A stretch of DNA of 64,000 bases from Verrucomicrobiaceae bacterium UBA1938 (GCA_002336895.1 DDFC01000032.1:373904-437903); one strand, 5' to 3'; positions 25,352-35,207 are shown, counted from the first letter of the stretch. The notes: generated by a model not told the origin, from the letters alone. A program made the numbers and translations.

Positions 25352-25843
25352 TCAAAAAGCGGCCAGAGCATCGCTGACCGCCGCTTCCAACGGGCGGGAA
25401 CCGCTGCCGCCGAGCCGTTCGTCCAGGGCTTCCAGCCGCTGGATCAGGTCTGCCACATGCTTGCGCGGGTACATGCCACCGGCTTCCGCGCAGAAGTGGG
25501 TGCGGCAGCCAAAGGGACGATGTTTGTAGATCGTGCAGCGTCCGTCTCTTCCCAGAAGCGGGCAGGCTCCGTCCGGATGGGGCTTGAGTTCTTTACGACC
25601 ACTGGCCCTCACCCCCTGGGCCGCATGGAGAGCCTCTCCACGGGTGAGCATGGGGGTATGCCCGGCCAGACGAAAATGGCAGCAGCCGGTGCGCATTTCG
25701 CACTGGCGGGGCAGCGGGCGGCGCTCCAGTTCGGCATAAATGGCCTCGATTTCCTGGCGGAACTCCGGTGCTGGCTTGCGGTTTTTCATGCGGTTCATTC
25801 CCAGCATGGCTTCAATGGGGGTGAAGGCATGCGTTTTTTGCAA
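25352..25843 (-). CDS. YkgJ-family cysteine-cluster protein
   Basis: A 163-residue protein of the YkgJ type, thought to bind zinc or an iron-sulfur cluster. Cysteines lie in CEMRTGCCHFRLAGHTPMLT near residue 48, CPLLGRDGRCTIYKHRPFGC near 95 and RTHFC near 117. Its function in the cell is not established. Several start codons are possible (25843, 25807, 25798). It converges tail-to-tail with the cytochrome gene without any gap. Confidence 0.8.
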   Translation of the reverse strand: MQKTHAFTPIEAMLGMNRMKNRKPAPEFRQEIEAIYAELERRPLPRQCEMRTGCCHFRLAGHTPMLTRGEALHAAQGVRASGRKELKPHPDGACPLLGRDGRCTIYKHRPFGCRTHFCAEAGGMYPRKHVADLIQRLEALDERLGGSGSRPLEAAVSDALAAF

Positions 25844-25963
25844 ACTGGCATTTGGATTTGAGATTTCTCATTCCGCCCCCATCGTACCCACTCGCCACGC
25901 CGCACCAGTCCACTTTTGGCGGCATCAGGGTCAACCACCATCCTCTAGACAACAGAAGCACGC

Positions 25964-28546
25964 ATGAGTCTGCCCGAAATCGCCGGACATGAATTGCAGG
26001 ACTTGGTCGGCAGCGGACGGTGTGGAGCCGTGTATCGCGCAGTGGCATCCAATGGCAAAGCCTGCGCTGTGAAGGTCTTCAGCTCCATGGCGATCAACCG
26101 CAAGGCGCTGACCACCGCCTTCCGCGCCCTGCAGCAGATGCCTCACCACCGCGGCGTGCTGCCGGTGGAGAACTACAGCTTTGACCGCACGCCCTACTTC
26201 TGCGTGATGCCGCTGGTGGGCGTGATGACAAAGGACAGCCACGGCCGCCGCCTGTGGCAGACGCCCACGCTGGAGTCAGCCTGCTCCGGCCTGCCTCCAG
26301 AACAGGCCTGGCGCCACATCTATGAGGTGGCCGATGCGCTCTCCTGGCTGCACAAGCACGGCATTCCCCACGGAAACCTGCGCCCTTCCAACATCCTGCT
26401 GGAAGATGATCCTGAGTCTTCCATCCGCCTGAGCGACATCGCCCAGGGCTGGGTGGGCGGCATTCATCATCTGGAGCTGACGGACCATTTTGTGCATCTC
26501 TGCCCGGAGCAGGCGGAGAACCCCGATGGCGTCTTCGCCGGCTACGGCCCGTCATGGGATGTTTACAGCTTTGGCGTGCTGGCCTACCGCCTTCTGAATG
26601 GCACACTGCCGCGTGGCGCTGAAATGTGGGAAGCTGAAGTGGAAAGAGCGCGCCAGAAGGCGGCTTCAGGACTCGCGGTGCAGATCGACAGCAATGCACT
26701 GCTGCACGCCGTCAAGGCGCAGCCGAAAATCTACTGGCCGCAGACTGCGCAGTCCAAATGGGAGGAGCGCCGCCGCAACATCATCGAACGCGCCCTGGAC
26801 CTGAACCCCGCCGCCCGCTGGGTGGACATGCGCGAAGTGGTGCGTGAATTTGAGGTGCTGGAGAGCGACTACCTGCTGGAGGAATCCCGCGAGCAGACGA
26901 TGCGCGAGCGTCAGAAGCAGGCAAAGCGGGTGCTCACCTGGCAGGCCGCCGCCATTTCGCTGCTGACGATCTTCATCTTCTGCTTTGTGTATGCCTTCAA
27001 AACCAAGCGAGATCTGCAAAAAGCAGAAAGCGAGATCGCCAGCAACTACAGCGTGCACAAAGCGGAAACCGACTCCCTGCACAGCCGTATTGACGCATTG
27101 ATCGGCGAACGTGACACCGCACGCAGTGCCAAGGCTGTGGCGGATCAGAATTTGCAGAACTCGCAGAATGCGGTGGACCAGTTCCTTACCCAGCTGCTGC
27201 AGACCCCGACGGGGAACGAGATGGAAGCAAGCTTCCAGAAAGAGCAGCTCAATGATGCGCTGGCCTACTGCATGCGCGGCCTGCCTGCGCTGGAACAAAG
27301 CCCCGCGCTGGGCATCGAGCGCCTGCGCGCCTATGGCAACATCGGCCAGCTGCATCTCAAACTGCGCAACACCACTCAGGCGGTCGCCTACCTGACCAAA
27401 GCGCGCGATCAGGCTGCCGAGCTGATCCGCAAAGGAGAGGTGGAATCGTCTCAAATAGCCCTCTTCCAGCAGTGGCTGGGGCGCTACAGCCTGCTGATCT
27501 CTGACATTCGTGGCAGAGAGGGACGCCATGTGGAATCTCTGACCCTGCTCAAAGAGGCCACGGTGAATCTGGACAAAGGCCTGGCTGCGGATCCGAAAAA
27601 CCGTCTGGCGCGCAACGAATGCGCCCGTGCCTGGCTGGAGTATGGCCTGCGCACACTGCGCAATGGCGATGTGGCGGACGCCGAACAGGCGCTGGCACGA
27701 GTGCCTGCCATTCTGGATGCCAAACAGATCGGGCACGAACTGATCACCGACGAAAAATTCATCCTGGCCCGCGCCAAGTTTGCCAAGGGCATCAGCCAGC
27801 GTGATGCGGGCAAGGTGGAGGAGGCGTTGAACACGCTGATCGATTCCGTGAAGGACATGGGCGAGCTGGTGCTGGGCAGCAGCCCGCGCAACCAGGACCA
27901 GGCGCTGCTGCTGGCTGAAGCCTACACCGAGCTGGCCGAGCTGATCGGCCGTCATTTCAGCGGATCGGATGCCAAGGAGGCGCACAACCAGGCCGTGCCG
28001 ATCCTGCTGGAGCTCAACCGCCTGCTGCCTGAATGGGCGGAGGTGAAGTACCTGCTGGCGCGCAACTACGGTGCCCTGGCCTCCCTGGCCCGTGACGCCG
28101 GGAATCCGGCAGAGGCCAGCAAGAAAAAGCAGGACGCCATCGAGCTGGTGAATGAGATCCTGGCCGACGACAAGGAGAACGTGCGCTACGGTTTCCTGCT
28201 GGCGAAGCTGCGCGGTGAGTACGCCGAACTTCTAGCGGACGGCAACAAGACGGCCGCCGCCATCCCCATAGCGAAGCAGGCGGTGGACTCGCTTGAAGCT
28301 CTGATCAAGGCACAACCGATGAGCGACAAGCTGACTCCAGAGCGCCGCATGTGGGCCAGCCAGCTGGCGCAGCTCTACGGCTCCCTAGGCCACACCAGCG
28401 AGAGCGCCGGCAAGAAGACCGAAGCCAAGGCCGCCTTTGCCAATGCGGTGGCCATCTGGGAGAAGCTGGCAGCCGCCATCGCCAATGATGAGGCCATCCA
28501 GACAGGGCTGAACTGGAGCAAGGGCCGTCTGGCAAAGCTGAAATGA
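25964..28546 (+). CDS. membrane-anchored Ser/Thr protein kinase-like protein, predicted pseudokinase with TPR-like region
   Basis: An 860-residue protein with a kinase-like domain (residues 8-310), one transmembrane helix (about 326-345) and a long helical, TPR-like part to the end. The glycine loop GSGRCGAVYRA (16-26) and Lys37 in AVKVF are kept, and DVYSFGVLAYRLLNG resembles subdomain IX. The catalytic loop, however, reads HGNLRPSN (136-143) instead of HRDLKPxN, so the catalytic aspartate is Asn138, and DFG is replaced by DIA (158-160). A pseudokinase or very weak kinase is therefore predicted, perhaps a scaffold sensing an outside ligand. Overlaps sufE by ATGA. Confidence 0.82.
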   Translation: MSLPEIAGHELQDLVGSGRCGAVYRAVASNGKACAVKVFSSMAINRKALTTAFRALQQMPHHRGVLPVENYSFDRTPYFCVMPLVGVMTKDSHGRRLWQTPTLESACSGLPPEQAWRHIYEVADALSWLHKHGIPHGNLRPSNILLEDDPESSIRLSDIAQGWVGGIHHLELTDHFVHLCPEQAENPDGVFAGYGPSWDVYSFGVLAYRLLNGTLPRGAEMWEAEVERARQKAASGLAVQIDSNALLHAVKAQPKIYWPQTAQSKWEERRRNIIERALDLNPAARWVDMREVVREFEVLESDYLLEESREQTMRERQKQAKRVLTWQAAAISLLTIFIFCFVYAFKTKRDLQKAESEIASNYSVHKAETDSLHSRIDALIGERDTARSAKAVADQNLQNSQNAVDQFLTQLLQTPTGNEMEASFQKEQLNDALAYCMRGLPALEQSPALGIERLRAYGNIGQLHLKLRNTTQAVAYLTKARDQAAELIRKGEVESSQIALFQQWLGRYSLLISDIRGREGRHVESLTLLKEATVNLDKGLAADPKNRLARNECARAWLEYGLRTLRNGDVADAEQALARVPAILDAKQIGHELITDEKFILARAKFAKGISQRDAGKVEEALNTLIDSVKDMGELVLGSSPRNQDQALLLAEAYTELAELIGRHFSGSDAKEAHNQAVPILLELNRLLPEWAEVKYLLARNYGALASLARDAGNPAEASKKKQDAIELVNEILADDKENVRYGFLLAKLRGEYAELLADGNKTAAAIPIAKQAVDSLEALIKAQPMSDKLTPERRMWASQLAQLYGSLGHTSESAGKKTEAKAAFANAVAIWEKLAAAIANDEAIQTGLNWSKGRLAKLK

Positions 28547-28968
28547 GTCTTGCGGAAAAACAGCAGTCGCTGATCGACGACCTGAATTTCATCCCCGATC
28601 CGCACGAACGCCTGAACGCCGTGGTCTCCCGTGGCACGGCGATGAAACTGGATGCGGCATTCAAGACGGAAGCCAATCTCGTTCCAGGCTGTGTCTCGCG
28701 CGTGTGGCTGCATGGTGAGTGCACAGAAGGCCTGACACGATTCACCTGCGATGCGGAATCGCCGATGGTGAAGGGCCTGGCCTCACTGCTGTGCGATTTG
28801 TACAGTGGTGTGACTCCTGCTGAGGCCGTGGCCGTGGGGCCCCGCGTGTGGGAGGCCTGCGGCTTCACCAAGATGCTGTCCCCCACCCGCCTTAATGGCC
28901 TGGCCAACATGCGGCTCAAAATCCGCGCCATGGCTGATCAATTCACAAACTCCACCGCTTCTCACTGA
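28543..28968 (+). CDS. SufE-like cysteine desulfurase activator
   Basis: A 141-residue SufE family protein. It accepts persulfide sulfur from a cysteine desulfurase for Fe-S cluster assembly. The acceptor cysteine lies in LVPGCVSRVWLHG near residue 51; PMVKGLASLLCDLYSGVTP near 78 and LSPTRLNGLANM near 115 are conserved. It is translationally coupled to the kinase-like gene (ATGA), whereas no SufS or other suf gene is nearby. It could supply sulfur for another system such as LarE recharge, but that is speculation. Confidence 0.88.
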   Translation: MSLAEKQQSLIDDLNFIPDPHERLNAVVSRGTAMKLDAAFKTEANLVPGCVSRVWLHGECTEGLTRFTCDAESPMVKGLASLLCDLYSGVTPAEAVAVGPRVWEACGFTKMLSPTRLNGLANMRLKIRAMADQFTNSTASH

Positions 28969-28970
28969 CA

Positions 28971-29558
28971 ATGCTTCGTCTGCAAAATTTCCACGGTGCC
29001 GAACTGGCTCCGCACATTGATGCCCTCGGCGCTCTGCGCATCGCAGTGTTCCATGAGTATCCGTATCTCTATGTGGGTAATTTGGAGAACGAACGTGATT
29101 ATCTGGGCACCTATGTGAGATCCAGTGGCAGCTTGGTGGTGCTGGTGTTTGATGATGAAAAAGTCGTTGGTGCAACGACCTGCCTGCCGATGCCAGATGA
29201 GGGGCCGGAATTCAAAGCCCCGTTTGTTGAGGCTGGCCATGACATCTCCACGATCTGTTATTTCGGCGAATCGATCCTGCTGCCGGAGTATCGCGGCAAA
29301 GGCATCGGCAAGGAGTTCTTTGTGCGTCGTGAGGCGCATGCCAGGGCGCTGGGGCTGAAGCTCAGCACCTTCTGTGCGGTGGACCGCCCGGAGACACACC
29401 CTCTGCGCCCGCAAGGATATCGGCCACTGGATGAGTTCTGGCGGAGCCAGGGCTACACCCGACGCCCCGAACTGCAGGCCACCTTTGTGTGGAAGGAGAT
29501 CGGAGAGGATGAAGAGTCCCCCAAGACGCTGACGTATTGGACGAAGGAGCTGGCCTGA
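28971..29558 (+). CDS. GNAT-family N-acetyltransferase
   Basis: A 195-residue protein with the GNAT fold. The acetyl-CoA-binding motif A is visible as YRGKGIGKEFFVRREAHARAL near residue 107, preceded by ESILLPE. The substrate is unknown. It follows sufE after two bases and probably shares its transcript, then converges with the alpha/beta hydrolase gene. Confidence 0.75.
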   Translation: MLRLQNFHGAELAPHIDALGALRIAVFHEYPYLYVGNLENERDYLGTYVRSSGSLVVLVFDDEKVVGATTCLPMPDEGPEFKAPFVEAGHDISTICYFGESILLPEYRGKGIGKEFFVRREAHARALGLKLSTFCAVDRPETHPLRPQGYRPLDEFWRSQGYTRRPELQATFVWKEIGEDEESPKTLTYWTKELA

Positions 29559-29568
29559 AACCGTCCGG

Positions 29569-31875
29569 CTACCGTTTCGGCCAGTTGAGCTGCTTGTGGA
29601 GGAACTCGAAGGTGCCCTGCCCGTTGATGGTGTGGCCACCGTTGAAGAACTCGATCTCGGTGCGGTCCTCCATGCCGAACTGGGCGTAGAGCCAGCGGGT
29701 TTTGGCGTACTCGTAGGCCACCCAGGGGTCGATGGAGACGCCGTCATGATGACCGCGCTCCACCATGAAGGGGCGGGGGAACATGAGGTAGGTGAGCTCG
29801 GCGTAGCTGAAGGTGCTGCCCATGTTGAAGTAGGGCATCTCCCACTCGTCGGTGAACATGAAGCTGTGCTTGTCTTCAGTGGTGGCCACCTTGCGGGTCC
29901 AGTCGTTGAAATCACCGGAGCAGATGGAAAGGCAATAACCATCCAGCAGCGGAGGAATGCGGACGGCAGATTCCCCTCCGTAGCTCAGACCGTAGAAACC
30001 GACGCGTTTTTCATCCACCTGCGGCAGCGAGGCCAGCCAGGTCAGCCACTGCTCGTGATGCCGCAACATGACTGAGAACATGGAGGCTTTCACGGTATTT
30101 CCCTTGCGTGAAAGGGTGCGGTACTGATCTTCCTCCTTGTAGAGATTATGAGGAGCGAGGGTGATGAAGCCGCGTTCCGCCAGATGCGCGGCAAAGTCAT
30201 GATAAGCAGGCTTGTCCCCCTCGATGACATCTGACGGCACGCCATGGCGTCCGTGCTGGCAGACGACAACGGGGCGCTTCTCGCCGGGCTGCAGGTCTTT
30301 GGGAAGCAGCAGCACGCCCCAGGCGAAGCCTTCGCCACCGACATCCAGCACGACTTCGTAACCGGTCCACTTGGGCTTGTCGTAGATCTTGCGCGTGCGG
30401 GGCTTGGGGGTGGGCAGCGGGGAGTCGATGCGACCAATGACGTCATCCCAGAACATTTTGCGGAACTCTTTGGAAGCTGTAATGAACTTGTCCGGTTTTT
30501 TGTCGGCAAACTGGGCGTAGGTCCAGGCTTCGTTGCGGAACTCCGGCATGATCTTGTAGAGGTAGAACTCATTGCGGACCTGGTCGGAACCGCGAAGAAG
30601 ACGCTGCACATGGGCCTCAAGCTCCTTCATCTGCGCAAGCTGGCGGACCGCAGGCAGGTAGGTCTGGCGCAGGTTTTGCGGCAGCTCTCTGGAGAGGGCC
30701 ATGTTTGCTTCAGTCTTGAGAAGTTTTGCAAGGGCGTTGGCGGCAGCGGCATCGCTGCGCACAAGAGAACGACGCTGCAGGCTGGCGGGCACGAGGGAGT
30801 CGATGCGCAGGTATTCCTCCTCCACCTCGTCAAATTCAGGCGTGCTGAGCCTGCCGGGTGCGGCCTGGCTTTTCTTGCCTTTGGGCTCAGGAGGACCGTC
30901 CACATCTGGCTCGTCCGTGTAATGGATGACGAGGCCGCGAGGAGCGATTAGGGAGGCGATTTCAGCGTCACCAAATTCGGCGAGCAGGCCCCAGACATTG
31001 CGGTAGAGGGGCTCGCGCCAGGTGCGCTGGCGGGATTTGAAGTAGCCGCTGACCAGCGCAGCATCAATGCGGGTATCCACCGCAGCCGCGTACATCGCGA
31101 TCAGGCCGCCCTCGCCATATCCGGCCACGCCGATCTGGTCATGGCGGTGAATGTTCACCCAGTCCACGAGCGCGAGCACCTTCTGCACTTCGTAACCGAT
31201 GATGTGGCGGCCCATCATATAGGCCTGGCGGTGAATCCACTCACGATGCGGCATATTCGTCATGAGGATGGCCGGATTGCCGGAACCAGCATCGCTGCGG
31301 TTGATCAAAACGGGCACGATGACCGCGAAGCCGTTTTCCACAAAGCGGCGGGCGATCTGAGCCTCTGCGGGCAAGCCGCCAGCCAGACCGGCGATCTGCT
31401 CGGGTGTCTGATCTGCATCCGGCAAGGCGATGATGTACCCACGGGGCTTTCCCTTGGGCTCCAGCAGCAAACCCTCGCCAGAAACCTGCTCCAGCACGGG
31501 CCAACGCACCTGGTAAACGCGGTAGGTCTTGGTCTTGCCGACAAGAGCGAGATTCGTCTCATCTCCGTAGCGTTCCAGAGCCACGGGGACGCGCTTGTCC
31601 TTGAGGCCGATGATGTGCCGGAAGTGCTCGCGATTTTCGCGAATGGATTCCACATAGGCCTGTGGCGAAGAGGTATTGCGATGCCAGTGCTTTGCACGGG
31701 TTTTCACCGAGTCGGTGATCAGCTGGTCCATGTCTTCCAGTGCAGCGGCATGCATCTGCTCGGAGATGTCTCCGTCCTTGATCAGCGGCTGGGTGTCCGG
31801 CAGTGTTTCCGGCTGCTGGGCCAGGGCATGCACAGCCATGGCCAGCAAAGCGGCTGAAAGAAGCGGCGGTTTCAT
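29569..31875 (-). CDS. exported two-domain alpha/beta hydrolase
   Basis: A 768-residue exported protein (signal LLSAALLAMAVHALAQ) with two alpha/beta hydrolase modules. The C-terminal one is intact: nucleophile serine in FYGLSYGGESAV near residue 642, an acid candidate in DGVSIDPW, and His in FNGGHTING near 745. The N-terminal module (about 145-300) has GVAGYGEGGL where a G-x-S-x-G elbow is expected, so it lacks the nucleophile. It resembles the acetylxylan-esterase/dienelactone-hydrolase group in Planctomycetes and Verrucomicrobia; a carbohydrate esterase or peptidase role is likely but unproven. Confidence 0.8.
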   Translation of the reverse strand: MKPPLLSAALLAMAVHALAQQPETLPDTQPLIKDGDISEQMHAAALEDMDQLITDSVKTRAKHWHRNTSSPQAYVESIRENREHFRHIIGLKDKRVPVALERYGDETNLALVGKTKTYRVYQVRWPVLEQVSGEGLLLEPKGKPRGYIIALPDADQTPEQIAGLAGGLPAEAQIARRFVENGFAVIVPVLINRSDAGSGNPAILMTNMPHREWIHRQAYMMGRHIIGYEVQKVLALVDWVNIHRHDQIGVAGYGEGGLIAMYAAAVDTRIDAALVSGYFKSRQRTWREPLYRNVWGLLAEFGDAEIASLIAPRGLVIHYTDEPDVDGPPEPKGKKSQAAPGRLSTPEFDEVEEEYLRIDSLVPASLQRRSLVRSDAAAANALAKLLKTEANMALSRELPQNLRQTYLPAVRQLAQMKELEAHVQRLLRGSDQVRNEFYLYKIMPEFRNEAWTYAQFADKKPDKFITASKEFRKMFWDDVIGRIDSPLPTPKPRTRKIYDKPKWTGYEVVLDVGGEGFAWGVLLLPKDLQPGEKRPVVVCQHGRHGVPSDVIEGDKPAYHDFAAHLAERGFITLAPHNLYKEEDQYRTLSRKGNTVKASMFSVMLRHHEQWLTWLASLPQVDEKRVGFYGLSYGGESAVRIPPLLDGYCLSICSGDFNDWTRKVATTEDKHSFMFTDEWEMPYFNMGSTFSYAELTYLMFPRPFMVERGHHDGVSIDPWVAYEYAKTRWLYAQFGMEDRTEIEFFNGGHTINGQGTFEFLHKQLNWPKR

Positions 31876-32026
31876 GGAAGTAAATCAACTCTGATGGCAG
31901 GCGTCTTGCAAGCAACAGGGAAATCCATACGCCGCCGACAAGGTGAATGGTCAGCCGCCAATGGATGATGAGTCAGATTGTCGCGAACAGACTTAGGCTG
32001 GCAAGGCAACCAGAGGGGGGAGTTGA

Positions 32027-32974
32027 TCAAGCGCCTGCAGGAGCGGCCACACCGTTTTTGTGACGATCCAGCTCATACTTCCCGAGAGCGAGAGCTCCCA
32101 GCAGACCGGAGTGGGCTCCAAGACCTGGGGAGACGATAAAGTCATCGATGCCGCGATCCAGCTCCGGCACGCGCAGGTAGCCGTTGTTAAGCTTGCTGAG
32201 ACGGCCGCGGATGAGCGGCAGAATGTGCTCCTGACTCATGACACCGCCGCCAAGGATGATGCGCTTGGGGCAGAGGCTGAGGGTGAGATTCATGAGCGCG
32301 TGCGCCATGACGTCCGCCACCTCCTCCCAAGCAGGATGATCTGGCGGCAGGGCGTCTGCCTTCACCCCCCAGCGGGAGGCCAGAGAGGTGCCGCTGATGT
32401 AACCTTCGACGCAGCTTTTGTGAAATGGGCAGTGGCAGGCATGCTGGATGGCCGAGGAATTTTGAGGCGGGGGGACCAGCAGATGGCCGATCTCCGGATG
32501 CAGCAGGCCGTGAAGAAGCTGACCATTCATCAACACGCCGCCACCGACGCCGGTGCCAACGGTGATGTAGATGACCGGATCCATCCCCTGCCCTGCGCCC
32601 CAAAGATACTCTCCGAGCACGGCGGCGTTCACATCGGTGTCCCAGGCAATGGGCACGTGATAGCGGTCATGCAGCATGGGCACCACATTGGTGAACTGCC
32701 AGCCGGGCTTGGGCGTGGAAGTGATGTAGCCGTAGGTCTCGCTGTTTCTGTCGAGGCCGATGGGGCCGAAGGAGCCAATGCCAATGGCGGCGATAGGGCC
32801 ATGTTTTGACTTGGCCATGGACAGGAAGCGCGTCACGCCGGAGAGGGTCTCCTCCGGGGTGGTGGTGGCGATGCGGGTGACATCCCGCAGGTCATGCGGC
32901 CCGGTGCCGACGGCGCAGACGAACTTGGTGCCGCCTGCCTCGATGGCGGCGATGAGGGGTGCTTCTTCGCTCAT
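32027..32974 (-). CDS. ROK-family sugar kinase (fructokinase-like)
   Basis: A 315-residue ROK kinase. The N-terminal phosphate loop is IAAIEAGGTKFVCAVG, TVGTGVGGGVLMNG near residue 140 and HPEIGHLLV near 162 follow, and the zinc-binding motif is CHCPFHKSCVEGYISG near 187. The pattern fits bacterial ROK fructokinases, phosphorylating a hexose in the cytoplasm; the exact sugar is not certain. The start overlaps the stop of metF (ATGA). Confidence 0.87.
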   Translation of the reverse strand: MSEEAPLIAAIEAGGTKFVCAVGTGPHDLRDVTRIATTTPEETLSGVTRFLSMAKSKHGPIAAIGIGSFGPIGLDRNSETYGYITSTPKPGWQFTNVVPMLHDRYHVPIAWDTDVNAAVLGEYLWGAGQGMDPVIYITVGTGVGGGVLMNGQLLHGLLHPEIGHLLVPPPQNSSAIQHACHCPFHKSCVEGYISGTSLASRWGVKADALPPDHPAWEEVADVMAHALMNLTLSLCPKRIILGGGVMSQEHILPLIRGRLSKLNNGYLRVPELDRGIDDFIVSPGLGAHSGLLGALALGKYELDRHKNGVAAPAGA

Positions 32975-33894
32975 GAATGGGGCCGGACGGCGGCGGAGTC
33001 ACGGATGCCGAGACTGGAGTAGATCTCGCGCGTGGCGTGGGATTTGTTGAGAGTGTAGAAATGGATGCCGTCCACGCCGTGATCGAGCAGGTCAAGGCAC
33101 TGCTCCGTGGCGTAGTGGATGCCGACTTTCTGCACGGCGGCCTCATCACTGCCGCAACGCTGGATGGCGCGGAGGAGCTTGGCGGGGTAGCGGGCACCGG
33201 CGGCCAGCTCGGCCATGCGGCGCATGCCTGAGGCGCTGGTGATGGGCATGATGCCGGCGATGATGGGGATATGGATCCCGGCCAGATGGCAGCGCTCGCG
33301 GAAGTCGTAGAAGTCGTGGTTGTCGAAAAAGAGCTGGGTGCAGATGTAGTCCGCACCGGCATCCACCTTGGCCTTGAGGTAGTCCATCTCAAGGACGCGG
33401 TTGGGCATGGAGGGATGCCCTTCTGGGAAACCGGCGACGCCGATGCCGAAGCCGCGCTTGTCAGGATGCGCGCCGCTGTCGTTGAACTTTTTGATGAAGG
33501 CCACGAGATCGGCGGCGTGCTGGAAGGCATCTTTGGAGCGATCGTAACCGGCGAGGTTTTTGGGAGGATCGCCTCCGAGGGCGAGGATGTTGCTGACGCC
33601 AGCCTGGGCATAGCGCTCCAGGATGGCGGCGATGTCGGCCTCGCTATGGCAGACGCAGGTGAGGTGCGGCACCGCATCGAGACTGGTGGTGGTCTTGATG
33701 CGCACCACCAGATCGTGGGTGAGCTCGCGCGTGGAACCGCCTGCACCGTAGGTGACGCTGACAAAGGAGGGCTTGAAGGCCTCCAGCTCGCCGATGGTCT
33801 GGTACAGCGCCTCGAAGGCCTCGGCGGTCTTCGGGGGGAAGAACTCAAACGAGAGGGTGGGACGCTGGGACTGAAGAATATCGGCGATGTGCAT
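32971..33894 (-). CDS. metF: methylenetetrahydrofolate reductase
   Basis: A 307-residue MetF. It reduces 5,10-methylenetetrahydrofolate to 5-methyltetrahydrofolate with a flavin for methionine synthesis. LSFEFFPPKTAEAFEAL at the start, VSVTYGAGGSTRELT near residue 48, ALGGDPPK near 122 and IPIIAGIMPITSASGMRRM near 213 are conserved. It lies between lysA (upstream) and the ROK kinase (coupled downstream). I see no SAM or SAH riboswitch in the short gap before it. Confidence 0.94.
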   Translation of the reverse strand: MHIADILQSQRPTLSFEFFPPKTAEAFEALYQTIGELEAFKPSFVSVTYGAGGSTRELTHDLVVRIKTTTSLDAVPHLTCVCHSEADIAAILERYAQAGVSNILALGGDPPKNLAGYDRSKDAFQHAADLVAFIKKFNDSGAHPDKRGFGIGVAGFPEGHPSMPNRVLEMDYLKAKVDAGADYICTQLFFDNHDFYDFRERCHLAGIHIPIIAGIMPITSASGMRRMAELAAGARYPAKLLRAIQRCGSDEAAVQKVGIHYATEQCLDLLDHGVDGIHFYTLNKSHATREIYSSLGIRDSAAVRPHS

Positions 33895-33914
33895 GTCGGA
33901 AGTTCGCAGGTTGA

Positions 33915-35207
33915 TCAGGCGAGGTGCTCGCCTTTGAGGACGTCTTCGAGGGTCTGGCGCTCACGCACCACGGTGGCCTTGTCTCCATCCACGAGGATTT
34001 CGGCAGGCATGGGGCGGGTGTTGTAGTTTGAGGCCATGGTGAAGCCGTAGGCGCCCGCGCTGAAAACGGCGAGGTATTCGCCTTCTTTGACGAGGGGGAT
34101 TTCGCGGTTTTGGGCGAGGAAGTCGCCGGATTCACAGATGGGGCCGACGACATCGACCTTTTCCACGGTGGCGTCCGCAGGCTGCTTTAGCGGGACGATC
34201 TGGTGCCAGCCCTCGTAGAGGGTGGGGCGGATGAGGTCGTTCATGCCGGCATCGACAATCTTGAAGACCTTGGCGGAGCCGCGCTTTTCGTAGAGCACCT
34301 TGGTGAGCATGACGCCTGCATTGCCAACCATGAAGCGGCCGGGCTCGCAGAGGATGCGCAGGCCGAGAGGCTCCAGGTGGGGAACGACGGCCTCGGCGTA
34401 GGCTTTGACCGTGAGGGGATGGACTTCGGCGTTTTCCTGCCACCAGGCTGCGTCGCCGGAGTCGAGGCTCTGCTTGTAGTTGATGCCGATGCCACCGCCG
34501 ATGCTGAAGAACTCGATGCCGTATTTGGCCTTCACCTCAGTGACGAGGGGGATGACCTTCTGCACGGCCTCCAGGAAGGGTGCCACATTGGTGAGCTGAG
34601 AGCCGATGTGCATCTGCAGGCCTTTGATGACCAGATGGGGGCAGCTGGCTGCAGCACGGGCGTAAACGTCGAGGATCTGGTCGAAGTCGATGCCGAATTT
34701 GTTCTCGCTCTTGCCGGTGGTGATCTTGGCGTGGGTCTTGGCGTCCACGTTGGGGTTCACACGGACGGCCACGGGGGCCTTCATGCCCAGCTCTCCGGCG
34801 ACCTGATTGATGTAGTGCAGCTCGGCCTCGGACTCGGCATTGAAGCAGTAGATGCCCTGCTTGAGGGCGTATTCGATCTCGTCGCGGGTTTTGCCCACGC
34901 CGGCGAAGGTGCATTTGGCGGGATCGCCACCGGCCTTGATGACGCGGTAGAGCTCGCCTGCGGAGACGATGTCAAAGCCGCCACCGAGCTTGGCGATGGT
35001 GCTGAGCACGGCGATGTTGGAATTGGCCTTCACCGCATAGCAGATAAGGTGGTTCAGCCTGGCCAGGGACGCGTCCAGGCGGGTGAAGTGGCCGGTGATG
35101 GTGGCCTTGGAATAGACGTAGAGCGGCGTGCCGTGCTTCTCGGCGAGGGACTGGAGAGAGACGTTTTCGGCAAACAGCTGGCCTTGGTGGTAGCGGAAAC
35201 TATGCAT
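33915..35207 (-). CDS. lysA: diaminopimelate decarboxylase
   Basis: A 430-residue PLP-dependent decarboxylase that makes lysine from meso-diaminopimelate. The PLP lysine lies in ICYAVKANSNIAVLST near residue 60, GGGFDIVSAGEL near 78, the glycine-rich FFSIGGGIGINY near 235, EPGRFMVGNAG near 295 and the active-site CESGDFLA near 358. The frame extends to 35246, but MHSFRYHQGQLF at 35207 gives the normal start. metF follows after 20 bases. Confidence 0.94.
   Translation of the reverse strand: MHSFRYHQGQLFAENVSLQSLAEKHGTPLYVYSKATITGHFTRLDASLARLNHLICYAVKANSNIAVLSTIAKLGGGFDIVSAGELYRVIKAGGDPAKCTFAGVGKTRDEIEYALKQGIYCFNAESEAELHYINQVAGELGMKAPVAVRVNPNVDAKTHAKITTGKSENKFGIDFDQILDVYARAAASCPHLVIKGLQMHIGSQLTNVAPFLEAVQKVIPLVTEVKAKYGIEFFSIGGGIGINYKQSLDSGDAAWWQENAEVHPLTVKAYAEAVVPHLEPLGLRILCEPGRFMVGNAGVMLTKVLYEKRGSAKVFKIVDAGMNDLIRPTLYEGWHQIVPLKQPADATVEKVDVVGPICESGDFLAQNREIPLVKEGEYLAVFSAGAYGFTMASNYNTRPMPAEILVDGDKATVVRERQTLEDVLKGEHLA

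Noticed and set aside
29545..29582. Possible bidirectional terminator between the GNAT and hydrolase genes
   Set aside because: Only a 5-bp GAAAC/GTTTC pairing with mismatches and no T-run; too weak to call.
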